The notes under the pieces: model-generated
The model's database searches: none
Seen by the model: the letters and a program-made list of their open reading frames with translations, nothing else
Told to the model about the DNA's origin: nothing
Part shown: positions 1-7,442 of the stretch, in pieces
How positions within the stretch are numbered: position 1 is the stretch's first letter
Layout of the letters: every line of letters starts with the position of its first letter
Made by a program: the position numbers and the translations under genes
Assembly: GCA_024278715.1 (NCBI GenBank)
Contig: JAJRSN010000342.1
Span: 1-8,274 of the forward strand
Origin: Calditrichota bacterium
Lineage (GTDB): Bacteria; Calditrichota; Calditrichia; Calditrichales; Calditrichaceae
DNA: 8,274 nucleotides
Direction of reading: 5' to 3'

Positions 1-1
1 A

Positions 2-916
2 GACTGGAGTGGTATTATCCGACTCTACAAACAGGTGCTCCAAAAAGATTCGACTTATGTTCCGGGCAAAATTTTAATGGCGGAGTCCTATTTTTATCTG
101 CAGCAATACGACAGCGCCCGCGCCCGGTTGCTGCCCCTGGTCGGTAAGCCAGATATTCCCTCGGGCGCTTACGAATTGTTGGGCAGAATCGAAGTGGAGA
201 CCAAAAATTACAATTCGGCAAAAGAACATTTTAAAAAAGCTCTGAAATTAAACGAGAAAAACAAATTCTCCTGGTTGTTTCTGGCTTTTACTTACACCGA
301 TATGGACAGTTTTGCTCAGGCTGAAAAAACTTATCAAAAAACATTGGAATTATTTCCCAAAGACGCGACCGTCTGGACCTTTTACGGAAATCTTTTACAA
401 AATCAAAAAAAATACGAACAATCCATCGACGCGTTTACCAAAGCCCTAAAGATTGAACCTAATAACGAAAGCGCACTTTCGGGCTTAGCCATTTTGTACG
501 AAAATCTTAAGATGTTTTCCAAGTGCGACAGCATTTACGAAATTGCCCTCCAACGCCTTCCGAACAGCGCGCTGTTGCTAAACAATTATAGTTACAGCCT
601 TGCAGAGCGCAATAAAGATTTACAAAGAGCGCTTGAGATGGCTAAAAAAGCCATTAAATTACGTCCGGACAATGCGGCTTATCTGGATACTTACGGCTGG
701 GTGCTTTGCAAACTGGAAAACTATCCCGAAGCCGAAAAATACATTAAAAAATCGGTTGAAATTCGGAATGATTCTGACGTGGTATTGGAGCATCTGGGAG
801 ATGTTTACAAAGCCATGGGTAATTCGGAGCAGGCTGTTTTCTACTGGAAAAAGGCGCTCGATCTAAAACCGGAAAACGAACGGTTAAGGAAAAAAATTGA
901 AGAGATTGCGGAATGA
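2..916 (+). CDS. TPR-repeat protein, 5' end cut by window edge
   Basis: The frame is already open at base 2 (first residues DWSGIIRLYKQ), so the gene starts outside the window. A GTG at 35 sits inside it and is not a convincing start. The visible 304 residues are almost entirely 34-residue tetratricopeptide repeats, about eight, with typical A/G/Y/A/P positions: for example a unit ending KALKLNEKN, one ending KTLELFPKD and one ending KALKIEPNN. The last three units carry the pattern NNYSYSLAER, then LDTYGWVLCKLENY, then LEHLGDVYKAMGN. This pattern is common at the C-terminus of envelope-associated TPR proteins that act as protein-interaction scaffolds. No catalytic domain is visible. The stop codon overlaps the next start by four bases (ATGA), so the two genes are very probably translated together and may act together at the outer membrane. 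The exact function cannot be read from repeats alone, and any N-terminal signal sequence lies outside the window. Confidence 0.9.
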   Translation, partial: DWSGIIRLYKQVLQKDSTYVPGKILMAESYFYLQQYDSARARLLPLVGKPDIPSGAYELLGRIEVETKNYNSAKEHFKKALKLNEKNKFSWLFLAFTYTDMDSFAQAEKTYQKTLELFPKDATVWTFYGNLLQNQKKYEQSIDAFTKALKIEPNNESALSGLAILYENLKMFSKCDSIYEIALQRLPNSALLLNNYSYSLAERNKDLQRALEMAKKAIKLRPDNAAYLDTYGWVLCKLENYPEAEKYIKKSVEIRNDSDVVLEHLGDVYKAMGNSEQAVFYWKKALDLKPENERLRKKIEEIAE

Positions 917-1698
917 AACATATTTTTTTAATCATTATCATTAGTTTAATCACTTTGCAGGGATGCAAAACACAGCGGGTTTTTGTGAACGAAAAACTTC
1001 CCAACCCGACTTACAGAGAGTTTTTGGAATTTCACGAACAATGGCAAAAAAGCATCCGCACTTTTAAAGGACGGGGACGCATTACTCTGGACACTCCGCA
1101 GTTTTCGGGGAATTTCGAAGCCGACATTTACTCCAAAGGCAACGATTCTCTCCTTGTTTCGGTAAGCGGATTCATGGGAACCCAGGTGGGAAAGGTTTTT
1201 GTCGGGAAAAATCGTTTTATTTTTTACAACCAGTACGACAACCAGTTTATTACCGGACGAAAAGAGGACTTCGGACAAACCGCGTTTCTTCAGTTTCCGA
1301 TTTCCATTTCCCGGCTGCGGGAGGTCTTTTTGGCTCAGGATCATTTTAATATCCTGAAAAAAGAAAAATTTGAAAAGAAAGAAAATACTTATTATCTAAG
1401 TGCACAAAACGGTAAATTCCGGTACAATATCTGGTTTGACGAATCTAATTGGATGATTACAAAGATCGAATACATAGAAGACGACCAGCTGCTTTTCTTT
1501 AAGGAATACAAAAAATTCGTGAACAAGGACGGAATTTATTTTCCTTTGTTAATCAATTTTGTTCGTCCTTCGGAGAAACAGGGGATGAGCGTCATTTTTA
1601 AGGAAATTCAAATAAACAAGCCGGTTTCGGCGGATGTTTTCAAAGTGAAGGTAAGCGACAACGCGCAGCAAGTTTTAATTCCGTCAAATCAATTGTAA
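913..1698 (+). CDS. DUF4292-like outer-envelope lipoprotein
   Basis: The protein has 261 residues. Its N-terminus is a classic lipoprotein signal: MKH, a hydrophobic run (IFLIIIISLITL), then lipobox LQGC with the lipidated cysteine at residue 18. Residue +2 is Lys, not Asp, so nothing retains it in the inner membrane and outer-membrane sorting is expected. After the signal, beta-rich sequence follows: GRGRITLD near residue 55, then DSLLVSVSGFMGTQVGKVFVG and an FYNQYDNQFITG stretch. This resembles the LolA/LolB-like fold and the DUF4292 family, which in Bacteroidota-type genomes commonly follows a TPR gene, as here. The family function is not established. A role in binding or moving lipids or lipoproteins in the periplasm is inferred from the fold. 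ATG 913 overlaps the TPR stop, which implies translational coupling. The glycosyltransferase ATG follows 15 bases after the stop. Length is normal for the family and I see no breakage. Confidence 0.82.
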   Translation: MKHIFLIIIISLITLQGCKTQRVFVNEKLPNPTYREFLEFHEQWQKSIRTFKGRGRITLDTPQFSGNFEADIYSKGNDSLLVSVSGFMGTQVGKVFVGKNRFIFYNQYDNQFITGRKEDFGQTAFLQFPISISRLREVFLAQDHFNILKKEKFEKKENTYYLSAQNGKFRYNIWFDESNWMITKIEYIEDDQLLFFKEYKKFVNKDGIYFPLLINFVRPSEKQGMSVIFKEIQINKPVSADVFKVKVSDNAQQVLIPSNQL

Positions 1699-1713
1699 AA
1701 AGTGGTGATTGCC

Positions 1714-2634
1714 ATGGATTTATCAATTGTCATACCTTTTTATAACGAACAGGATTCTTTGCGGGAATTGGTGGAAAAAATTTATGAAATCGTTGTACCG
1801 CTGCAATATTCATTCGAGATTATTTTCATTGACGACGGCAGTACGGATGAATCTTTTCCGAGATTAATGGAAGCCAAAGCTAATCATCCCGAAATCAAGA
1901 TCATCCGTTTCCGCAAAAATTTCGGAAAGAGCACCGCGCTTTCGGAAGGCTTTAAACGCGCAAAAGGCGAAATTGTTATTACCATGGACGCCGATCTGCA
2001 GGACGATCCCGGCGAAATACCTAACTTAATCAAAGCTCTGGAAAACTATGATCTGGTTTCCGGATGGAAAAAGAAACGTCACGATCCGATTACCAAAACA
2101 ATTCCGTCCAAATTCTTCAATTTTATAACCCGAATTTTAACCGGAATTAAAATTCATGACTTCAATTGCGGATTAAAAGCCTATCGCAAAGAGGTCATAA
2201 AGGCGATTCCCGTTTACGGCGAGCTGCACCGCTATCTTCCGGTTTTGGCGCATTGGCAGGGCTTTAATGTAGGTGAAATTGCCGTAAGGCACCACCCGCG
2301 AAAATTCGGGAAAACCAAGTTCGGAGCCCGGCGTTTTTTGAGCGGATTTTTTGATCTCCTTTCGGTTCTGTTTATCACCCGCTATCGGCAAAAGCCCATG
2401 CATCTCTTCGGGCTGTTCGGTTTAATCAATATCATGGTCGGTTTCGCGATTTTGCTTTATCTGACAATTCTCTGGTTTCAGGGTATCGGAATCGGAAGAC
2501 GACCCTTGCTCTTTTTAGGCATTCTGTTGGTTATTGTCGGCGCGCAGTCTTTTTCTTTGGGCTTGATCGGTGATATGCTGATTAGCACCAGAGACACAAG
2601 ACCAAAATTTGCCATAAAAGAAGTAATTGAATAA
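1714..2634 (+). CDS. GT2 polyprenyl-phosphate sugar synthase (DPM1/GtrB/CsbB-like)
   Basis: The protein has 306 residues from ATG 1714. I prefer this start to GTG 1702 because the GT-A strand (MDLSIVIPFYNE) begins at once and GGTGA sits at 1704-1708. Visible motifs are DDGST 40-44, NFGKSTALSEGF 69-80, the metal-binding DAD 92-94 followed by QDDP 96-99, DFNCGLKAYR 149-158, and the KFGKTKFG loop around 197-204. These mark the branch that moves a sugar from a nucleotide sugar to dolichyl or undecaprenyl phosphate. Two C-terminal membrane helices (about 229-255 and 264-290) give the GtrB/CsbB/ArnC-like layout. The enzyme should therefore work at the cytoplasmic face of the inner membrane. The sugar cannot be told from sequence (glucose, GlcNAc and mannose are all possible). 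A YfhO protein two genes downstream suggests the lipid-linked sugar is used by a GT-C transferase outside. It follows the lipoprotein gene by 15 bases, probably in one transcript. Confidence 0.9.
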   Translation: MDLSIVIPFYNEQDSLRELVEKIYEIVVPLQYSFEIIFIDDGSTDESFPRLMEAKANHPEIKIIRFRKNFGKSTALSEGFKRAKGEIVITMDADLQDDPGEIPNLIKALENYDLVSGWKKKRHDPITKTIPSKFFNFITRILTGIKIHDFNCGLKAYRKEVIKAIPVYGELHRYLPVLAHWQGFNVGEIAVRHHPRKFGKTKFGARRFLSGFFDLLSVLFITRYRQKPMHLFGLFGLINIMVGFAILLYLTILWFQGIGIGRRPLLFLGILLVIVGAQSFSLGLIGDMLISTRDTRPKFAIKEVIE

Positions 2635-2685
2635 AACAGTTGATGACTTCGTAAAAAGTAAAACGATATGTGTTTTATCTGTTTT
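2633..2685 (+). terminator. Possible weak nested hairpin after the GT stop
   Basis: AAAACAG at 2633-2639, overlapping the stop codon, is exactly complementary to CTGTTTT at 2679-2685. Inside it, TAAAAC 2659-2664 pairs with GTTTTA 2672-2677 around a seven-base loop. The outer arm ends in four T. The stems are AT-rich and the large interior is partly unpaired, so this is at best a weak or rho-assisted terminator or an mRNA 3' structure. It may also simply be part of the repeat that starts at 2641. Confidence 0.25.
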
Positions 2686-2780
2686 GAAAGCTCTTTCCCT
2701 GTCGCTGGGTAAAAGGCGGAAACGCGCGGACGCAAAATCCGAATAAATTAAATTAAAACGGATTTTTTACGGATTTATCA
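2641..2780. repeat. Imperfect inverted-repeat element (MITE-like) in the spacer
   Basis: The 20-base arm 2641-2660 (tgatgacttcgtaaaaagta) matches the reverse complement of 2761-2780 at 15 of 20 positions, with eight contiguous bases (CGTAAAAA 2650-2657 against TTTTTACG 2764-2771). The whole is 140 bases long, fills most of the only large intergenic gap, and has no significant open frame. A further inner pair, AAAATCCG 2734-2741 and CGGATTTT 2759-2766, can form a separate hairpin with a 17-base loop. The size, terminal inverted repeats and lack of coding fit a degenerate non-autonomous element or dispersed palindromic repeat. The region is AT-rich, so chance pairing is not excluded, and no target-site duplication is obvious. 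Confidence 0.4.
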
Positions 2781-2822
2781 TTATTATGAATCGGACATTT
2801 GTTGAATTCTGACCGTGGCATT

Positions 2823-3863
2823 ATGGATCAAAAATACCGAAAATATTCAGTAATTATTCCTTCGTACAACCGCGCCGACGAAATTAAGGAATTGCTGGCT
2901 TCGCTTGCCAGACTGCAATTCCCTTCGGAACGGTTCGAGGTTATTGTGGCGGACGACGGTTCCACGGATGATACCGAATCGATTGTTAAAGAAGCGCGGG
3001 AGAATTATTCTTTAGAATTAAAGTACTTCGTTCAAAAGAATCAGGGACCCGGAGCCGCGCGTAATTTGGGAATGAAGAATGCCGCGGGCGATTTCTTTAT
3101 TTTTATTGATTCCGATGTTACGGTTCCTCCAAATTGGTTGACCAATATCGATAAAGCTCTTCACGAACAAAACGGAGACGCTTTCGGCGGACCCGATACC
3201 TACCGCAAAGATTTTCCGCCTCTCCTTAAAGCCATCAATTATTCCATGACCTCTTTCCTCACCACCGGAGGATTAAGAGGCAAAAAAGGAAAGAAGTTAG
3301 CCCGTTTTTACCCGCGTTCGTTTAATATGGGTTTAAGCCGAGCCCTGTGGGAAAAGATCGGCGGTTTTTCTTCTCTGCGGCACGGTCAGGATATTGAATT
3401 CAGCAATCGGATTATTAATTCCGGGGCAAGAGTTGTTTTTGTTGACAATGCGCTGGTTTATCACAAACGGCGGACAAATCTGCGCCGCTTTTTTAAACAG
3501 GTTTTCAACTGGGGAGTGGCGCGCATTAACCTTTACAAAATAGATTCCCGGATGCTGGAGCTTGTGCACGCCCTGCCCGCCTTTGCCACCTTGTTTACGC
3601 TTTTGATTATCATTCTCGCCATTCTGTGGACACCGGCTCGAATTCTGCTTCAAATAGGACTGTACGGAGGTATTCTGCTGATTCTCATTTCCATGATCGA
3701 CGCCGTTTTTAAATACAAAGAGATCAAACCCGCTCTGTATTTACCTATTGTAATTCCCTCACAGATTTTCGGATACGGTCTGGGATTTATTTACAATTTC
3801 ATCCGAAGGGTTATTTTGAAAAAAAGCGCAAAAGTAGGTTTTCACAAAAATTATTATAAATGA
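2823..3863 (+). CDS. Membrane-anchored family 2 glycosyltransferase
   Basis: The protein has 346 residues from ATG 2823. TTG 2799 would add eight residues, but neither start has a good ribosome-binding site, and the GT-A fold starts right after the ATG (YSVIIPSYNRADE). Motifs are DDGST 44-48, QGPGAARN 74-81, metal-binding DSD 96-98, FNMGLSRALWEKIGGF 167-182 and HGQDIEF 187-193, the last being the usual position of the catalytic-base acidic pair in polysaccharide-type GT2 enzymes. Basic residues follow (YHKRRTNLRRFFKQVFNWG), then hydrophobic helices at about 247-269 and 274-296 and a weaker one near 305-326. This layout matches inner-membrane enzymes that add a sugar to a lipid-linked or growing surface glycan. 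Donor and acceptor are unknown. It stands 188 bases after the previous gene, so it may have its own promoter, but I found no convincing one. YfhO follows after 13 bases, so those two are almost certainly co-transcribed. Confidence 0.88.
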   Translation: MDQKYRKYSVIIPSYNRADEIKELLASLARLQFPSERFEVIVADDGSTDDTESIVKEARENYSLELKYFVQKNQGPGAARNLGMKNAAGDFFIFIDSDVTVPPNWLTNIDKALHEQNGDAFGGPDTYRKDFPPLLKAINYSMTSFLTTGGLRGKKGKKLARFYPRSFNMGLSRALWEKIGGFSSLRHGQDIEFSNRIINSGARVVFVDNALVYHKRRTNLRRFFKQVFNWGVARINLYKIDSRMLELVHALPAFATLFTLLIIILAILWTPARILLQIGLYGGILLILISMIDAVFKYKEIKPALYLPIVIPSQIFGYGLGFIYNFIRRVILKKSAKVGFHKNYYK

Positions 3864-3864
3864 A

Positions 3865-3870
3865 AAGGGA
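3865..3870 (+). promoter_or_regulatory. Shine-Dalgarno site for the YfhO gene
   Basis: AAGGGA lies six bases before ATG 3877 and supports that start over the nearby out-of-frame ATG at 3872. It begins just after the stop codon of the preceding glycosyltransferase. Confidence 0.6.
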
Positions 3871-3876
3871 TATGTT

Positions 3877-6384
3877 ATGAGCCCTAAAAAACAAAAAAAA
3901 TCGGCAAAAAAACCCGCCCCGAAACCACAGGCAAAATCATTTTCACTGAGCGATCGCGCGCAGGACTATTTGTCGATAGCCTTTATCTTTATCTTTCTGC
4001 TGATCCTTTTAAAACCATTGGCTATCGATCATTTATCGCCCCAGGGAGTTGACGTAGTCGGTTCTATTGCCAAAATGCATTCGGTGAGGGAATTTCATCA
4101 GAAAACCGGAGAAACGGCTCTCTGGAATCCCAGCATTTTTGCCGGAATGCCAATTTATTACCGGCTTAGTCCAAAGGCTTTCTCTCTGGATAATCTCTTC
4201 CGCATTCTTTCGCGGTTTTTGCATTCGGTTTTTATTTACTATCTCTTCGGAGCGCTCGGCGCTTTTTTATTATTCCGTTATTTAGGAATGACGCCCCTCT
4301 TGAGTTTAATCGGTGCGCTATCCTTTGTTTTGATGCCGCATTACAAATCGCTGTACAGCGAAGGTCACATGGCTAAACTACAGGCTTTGATGTATCTTCC
4401 CTGGGTCTTTTTAACATTCCGGTATTTCATCGACAGGCGGACAATTTTAGCGGCGGCTCTGTTCGCTTTGACGTTTGGGCTGCAAATTCGCACCCAACAT
4501 TATCAGATAGTCTTTTACACCGGATTAGTGATTTTTGCTCTGGGAATCTATCCTATTTTAAAAGATTTGCTGGAAAAAAGATTCGCTGTTTTCTTTAAAA
4601 CCGTGGGACTTTTAGCCGTCGCTCTTATTCTGGGAATTTCGATGGCTGCACAACCCTTGTTTTTAGCCAAGGAGTACCTGCCCTATTCAAAGCGCGGTAA
4701 AACCACTATCGATGTTGCTTCTCAAAAACAGTCAACAAGCGCAAAAAATCAGGGAGTTTCGTTTGATTACGCCGTTCAGTGGTCAACACATCCCGCCGAA
4801 CTGCTCACCTGGTTATTGCCCCGATTTTACGGCGGAATGTCCGCGGAACGTTACGACGGAAGCAAATTTTCGAATCTGAAAGGACAAATGATTCCCACTT
4901 ACTGGGGGCACATGCCCTTTACGCAAAGCTACGAATACATGGGCGTGATTATTCTGATGCTGGCTTTGATCGGCTTGTTGAGCAACTGGCGAAACGCGTT
5001 AATTAAAAGCTTATTCATTTTATTCCTGGTTTTTGTCTTCTTGTCGTTCGGTCGCCATTTTAAAGTTTTTTACGCTTTGTTCTTTTATTACATTCCCTAT
5101 TTTAACAAGTTCCGCGCGCCCATGATGAGCGTAACCGTTTCTTACTTTATTATAGTTGTTTTTGCCGTTTACGGTCTTAAATATTTGCTGGATATTGCCG
5201 GACAAAAATTAGACTTAAAACAGCAAAAAATTGTTCTGTACACGGTGGGCGGCTTTTTTGTTTTGGGAGTTTTTCTGTGGTTTTACAGTCTCGGCGCTTC
5301 TTTTACCAAACCAAGCGGAGAAGCATATCAGGGACAAACTTTGGAAATTATTCGTCAGATACGTAAAGAATTTTTTCAACGCGATCTGATTCGCTACTTT
5401 TTCCTTGTGATATTAACCGGCGGGGCGATCTTTGCCTTTTTAAAACGGAAGTTTTCCGCCCTTGCTCTGATTATTGTTCTGGGACTGCTGAACGTGTTCG
5501 ATCTTGTTCAGGTACAGAGCCGCGTAAAACCCGAATTTACGGACACCAAACGCCTCGAAAGACAATATTTCAAAAAGAACGATATCGATAACTTTCTTTT
5601 GCAGGATAAAGATTTGTTCAGGATTTTTCCGGCGGGCAAGTTGTTTTCCGATAATCGCTGGGCTTATTACCATCAAACCATCGGCGGTTACAGCCCGATT
5701 AAAATGTACGTGATCGAAGAACTGGTCGAAAAGAACATTTACAACGGATGGGACGCCAGACTGCCTTTTAACTGGAATGTGCTTAAAATTTTAAATGTCA
5801 AATATGTGATTACGCAACAACCGATTCAGCACCCGTTTCTCCGTCTGGTAAAGAAGAATCCCTCGGGCAACCTTTTTGCCTATTATTTTACCGGGCATCT
5901 GCCCAGGGCGTTTTTTGTGGGTTCTTACAAAGTGATTAAGGACGAACGTCAGCGACTGAGAGCCATTAACAGCCGGGAATTTGATCCCGCAAAAACCGCG
6001 CTGCTGGAAGAAGAGCTTTCCGCGCCCATTTCTCAACCGGATAGCAGCTACACGCGGGTTTTGAGTTTTACTCCCAATGAAATCAAGTTTGACGTTTACA
6101 CCGATAAACAAAGCCTGTTGGTGCTATCCGAAGTTTATTATCCGCCGGGCTGGAAAATTTATGTTGACGGCAAACAGGCAGATAAAATTTACAAAACGGA
6201 TCATGCGGTTCAATCGATTATTGTTCCGGCGGGTCGGCACAAGGTGGAAATGAAGTTTCATCCCGATTCCTATTTTAAGGATATCAAAATTTCCTATGCC
6301 TCTTTAGGCATAATATATTTGGTGATTGTCGGCTGGCTGGTTCAATCTTATTTGGTTAGTAAATCCGGAAAGGATTCGGTGTAA
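3877..6384 (+). CDS. YfhO-family polytopic membrane protein (GT-C type)
   Basis: The protein has 835 residues. A cytoplasmic head rich in Lys, Pro and Ala (eight Lys in the first 20) precedes the first membrane helix (about 31-50). The first outer loop holds Asp59 in GVDVVGS, a candidate GT-C catalytic acid, and then WNPSIFAGMP 83-92, a YfhO hallmark. Many further hydrophobic helices follow. Another outer segment has WSTHPAELLTWLLPRFYGG from residue 302 and later YWGHMPF. The C-terminal third is a soluble beta-rich domain with LSEVYYPPGWKIYVDGKQ (PPGW 756-759) and VPAGRHKVEMKFHPDSYF, closed by a last helix (about 805-827). In Bacillus and Listeria, YfhO relatives take sugar from undecaprenyl phosphate and put it on teichoic acid outside the membrane. 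Here a CsbB/GtrB-like enzyme two genes upstream could supply such a donor. The acceptor in this organism is unknown. Length is normal and the frame is intact. Confidence 0.9.
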   Translation: MSPKKQKKSAKKPAPKPQAKSFSLSDRAQDYLSIAFIFIFLLILLKPLAIDHLSPQGVDVVGSIAKMHSVREFHQKTGETALWNPSIFAGMPIYYRLSPKAFSLDNLFRILSRFLHSVFIYYLFGALGAFLLFRYLGMTPLLSLIGALSFVLMPHYKSLYSEGHMAKLQALMYLPWVFLTFRYFIDRRTILAAALFALTFGLQIRTQHYQIVFYTGLVIFALGIYPILKDLLEKRFAVFFKTVGLLAVALILGISMAAQPLFLAKEYLPYSKRGKTTIDVASQKQSTSAKNQGVSFDYAVQWSTHPAELLTWLLPRFYGGMSAERYDGSKFSNLKGQMIPTYWGHMPFTQSYEYMGVIILMLALIGLLSNWRNALIKSLFILFLVFVFLSFGRHFKVFYALFFYYIPYFNKFRAPMMSVTVSYFIIVVFAVYGLKYLLDIAGQKLDLKQQKIVLYTVGGFFVLGVFLWFYSLGASFTKPSGEAYQGQTLEIIRQIRKEFFQRDLIRYFFLVILTGGAIFAFLKRKFSALALIIVLGLLNVFDLVQVQSRVKPEFTDTKRLERQYFKKNDIDNFLLQDKDLFRIFPAGKLFSDNRWAYYHQTIGGYSPIKMYVIEELVEKNIYNGWDARLPFNWNVLKILNVKYVITQQPIQHPFLRLVKKNPSGNLFAYYFTGHLPRAFFVGSYKVIKDERQRLRAINSREFDPAKTALLEEELSAPISQPDSSYTRVLSFTPNEIKFDVYTDKQSLLVLSEVYYPPGWKIYVDGKQADKIYKTDHAVQSIIVPAGRHKVEMKFHPDSYFKDIKISYASLGIIYLVIVGWLVQSYLVSKSGKDSV

Positions 6385-6459
6385 GCGTTTGCAAAGTGTT
6401 GCCAAAAGCCGGAATGCGATATTCTGGGAAGTTTACGAAAAAACCGTGTCCGAAACGAT

Positions 6460-6464
6460 GAGGG
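6460..6464 (+). promoter_or_regulatory. Shine-Dalgarno site deciding the third GT start
   Basis: GAGGG stands four bases before ATG 6469. The reading frame is open further upstream, all the way back to the YfhO stop at 6382-6384, so this site is what picks the start. The 84-base gap 6385-6468 shows nothing else I can name. Confidence 0.6.
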
Positions 6465-6468
6465 TTTT

Positions 6469-7398
6469 ATGTTTCTGCTAATTACGCCCATGCGCAATGA
6501 GCTCGGGCTGATTGACGATTTGACGTCTTGCGTAATAAACAGTAGCTGGCAACCGGATTTGTGGATTATTGTGGATGACGCGAGCTCCGACGGCAGCGGC
6601 GAAAAACTCGATAAATTGCAGCAACGCTATTCTTTTATTCGGATTCATCACCTGGATGAGCAGCAGGAGTACATGGGTTTTCATATTTCCGAAGTGCTTC
6701 GGCAGGGACTAAAAGCAGCCGGAGAAAAGCTTTCGGAAGCGGATTACATTGGTTTTTTGGACGCGGATATTCGTTTCGGCACGTCATACTGGCAACGGTT
6801 AAAAGACTTTCTTGATTCCGATCCCAGGGCGGGAATTGTTTCCGGAGTGCTTTGCTCCAAAAATGCCAAAGGATTGTGGAAAATCGAACCGTTTCAACGC
6901 ATCGATAATCCGCGCGGCGGGCTGCGGCTGGTTAAAAAAGAATGTTTCGTAGATATCGGCGGCGTGCCGCGCAGCCGCGCCTGGGACCCGGTAATGAATG
7001 TCAAAGCCCGTGTCCGCGGCTGGGGCGTCCATGTATTAACCGATGTGTACGCCGCAAGCGTGCGCGCAACAGACGAGCGCTTTGATCGGAAAACAGGAGA
7101 ATTGAGCCGCGGTCAAAGAGACTGGCATTTGCACCATCCTTTTTTTCAGATATTGACAAGAGCTTTTTTTAAGGCGTTAAAAGGCAACTCTTCGGGAGCC
7201 TGGCACTATGTTCTGGGATATCTGCGCGAATGGTGCAGGGGCGGCGAACAATTCCCCGATCCTGATGTGCGATCTTACTACCGAAGGGAACGCTCCAGAG
7301 AATGGCTGAGAATGATTCGGGCGCGAATTTTGGGCGGAGAAAATCCACACAGCCTTATTCCTCAAAAAATCGTGCCCGAAGAAAAAATTTTTTGCTAA
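6469..7398 (+). CDS. Soluble family 2 glycosyltransferase
   Basis: The protein has 309 residues. The GT-A fold begins directly at the start (FLLITPMRNELGLIDDL). Nucleotide-binding DDASSDGS is at 36-43, metal-binding DAD at 98-100 (IGFLDADIRFG), and GGLRLVKKECFVDIGGVP at 150-167 with WDPVMNVKARVRGW at 172-185 in the acceptor-side region. There, Asp173 could serve as the acidic residue that other GT2 enzymes carry in an ED-type motif. There is no membrane helix, unlike the two GT2 enzymes upstream. The tail from about residue 215 is rich in Trp, His and Arg (DWHLHHPFF, YYRRERSREWLRMIRAR), which could support peripheral membrane contact. The likely job is adding one sugar to a surface glycan or glycolipid on the cytoplasmic side; donor and acceptor are unknown. 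It lies 84 bases after YfhO with a GAGGG site, and 44 bases before the DNA glycosylase start. It is more Arg-rich than its neighbours, but I see no clear sign of transfer. Confidence 0.86.
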   Translation: MFLLITPMRNELGLIDDLTSCVINSSWQPDLWIIVDDASSDGSGEKLDKLQQRYSFIRIHHLDEQQEYMGFHISEVLRQGLKAAGEKLSEADYIGFLDADIRFGTSYWQRLKDFLDSDPRAGIVSGVLCSKNAKGLWKIEPFQRIDNPRGGLRLVKKECFVDIGGVPRSRAWDPVMNVKARVRGWGVHVLTDVYAASVRATDERFDRKTGELSRGQRDWHLHHPFFQILTRAFFKALKGNSSGAWHYVLGYLREWCRGGEQFPDPDVRSYYRRERSREWLRMIRARILGGENPHSLIPQKIVPEEKIFC

Positions 7399-7442
7399 AT
7401 GAAACGAGCCGAACCAATCATATTAACCGTGTATTTTGTCCG

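Noticed and set aside
946..1344. 132-codon open frame on the minus strand inside the lipoprotein gene
   Set aside because: It is an antisense shadow of a well-supported lipoprotein gene, with no motif or ribosome-binding site of its own. The other minus-strand frames are shadows for the same reason.
2640..2787. Promoter for the second GT gene (TTGATG 2640-2645 as -35, or TATTAT 2782-2787 as -10)
   Set aside because: Neither has a partner hexamer at acceptable spacing: after TTGATG there is only CGATAT/GATATG, and upstream of TATTAT only CGGATT. The region is AT-rich, so such matches are expected.
2786..2812. Short frame MNRTFVEF starting at ATG 2786
   Set aside because: Eight codons, no ribosome-binding site, and it stops before the real GT start.
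4779..5006. 75-codon plus-strand frame inside the YfhO gene
   Set aside because: It lies within conserved YfhO sequence (WSTHPAELLTW to YWGHMPF) in another frame and has no recognisable domain.
6385..6468. Open reading between the YfhO stop and the third GT start, in the same frame, hinting at a fusion or an N-terminal extension of the GT
   Set aside because: Only 28 codons are open, which is common by chance. GAGGG at 6460-6464 and the GT-A strand beginning at ATG 6469 fix the start, and YfhO already ends with its normal last helix and tail.
7302..7442. N-terminal extension of the DNA glycosylase from ATG 7302
   Set aside because: It overlaps the coding end of the glycosyltransferase in another frame, is Ser/Arg/Asn-rich without a recognisable domain, and the family fold begins after 7443.
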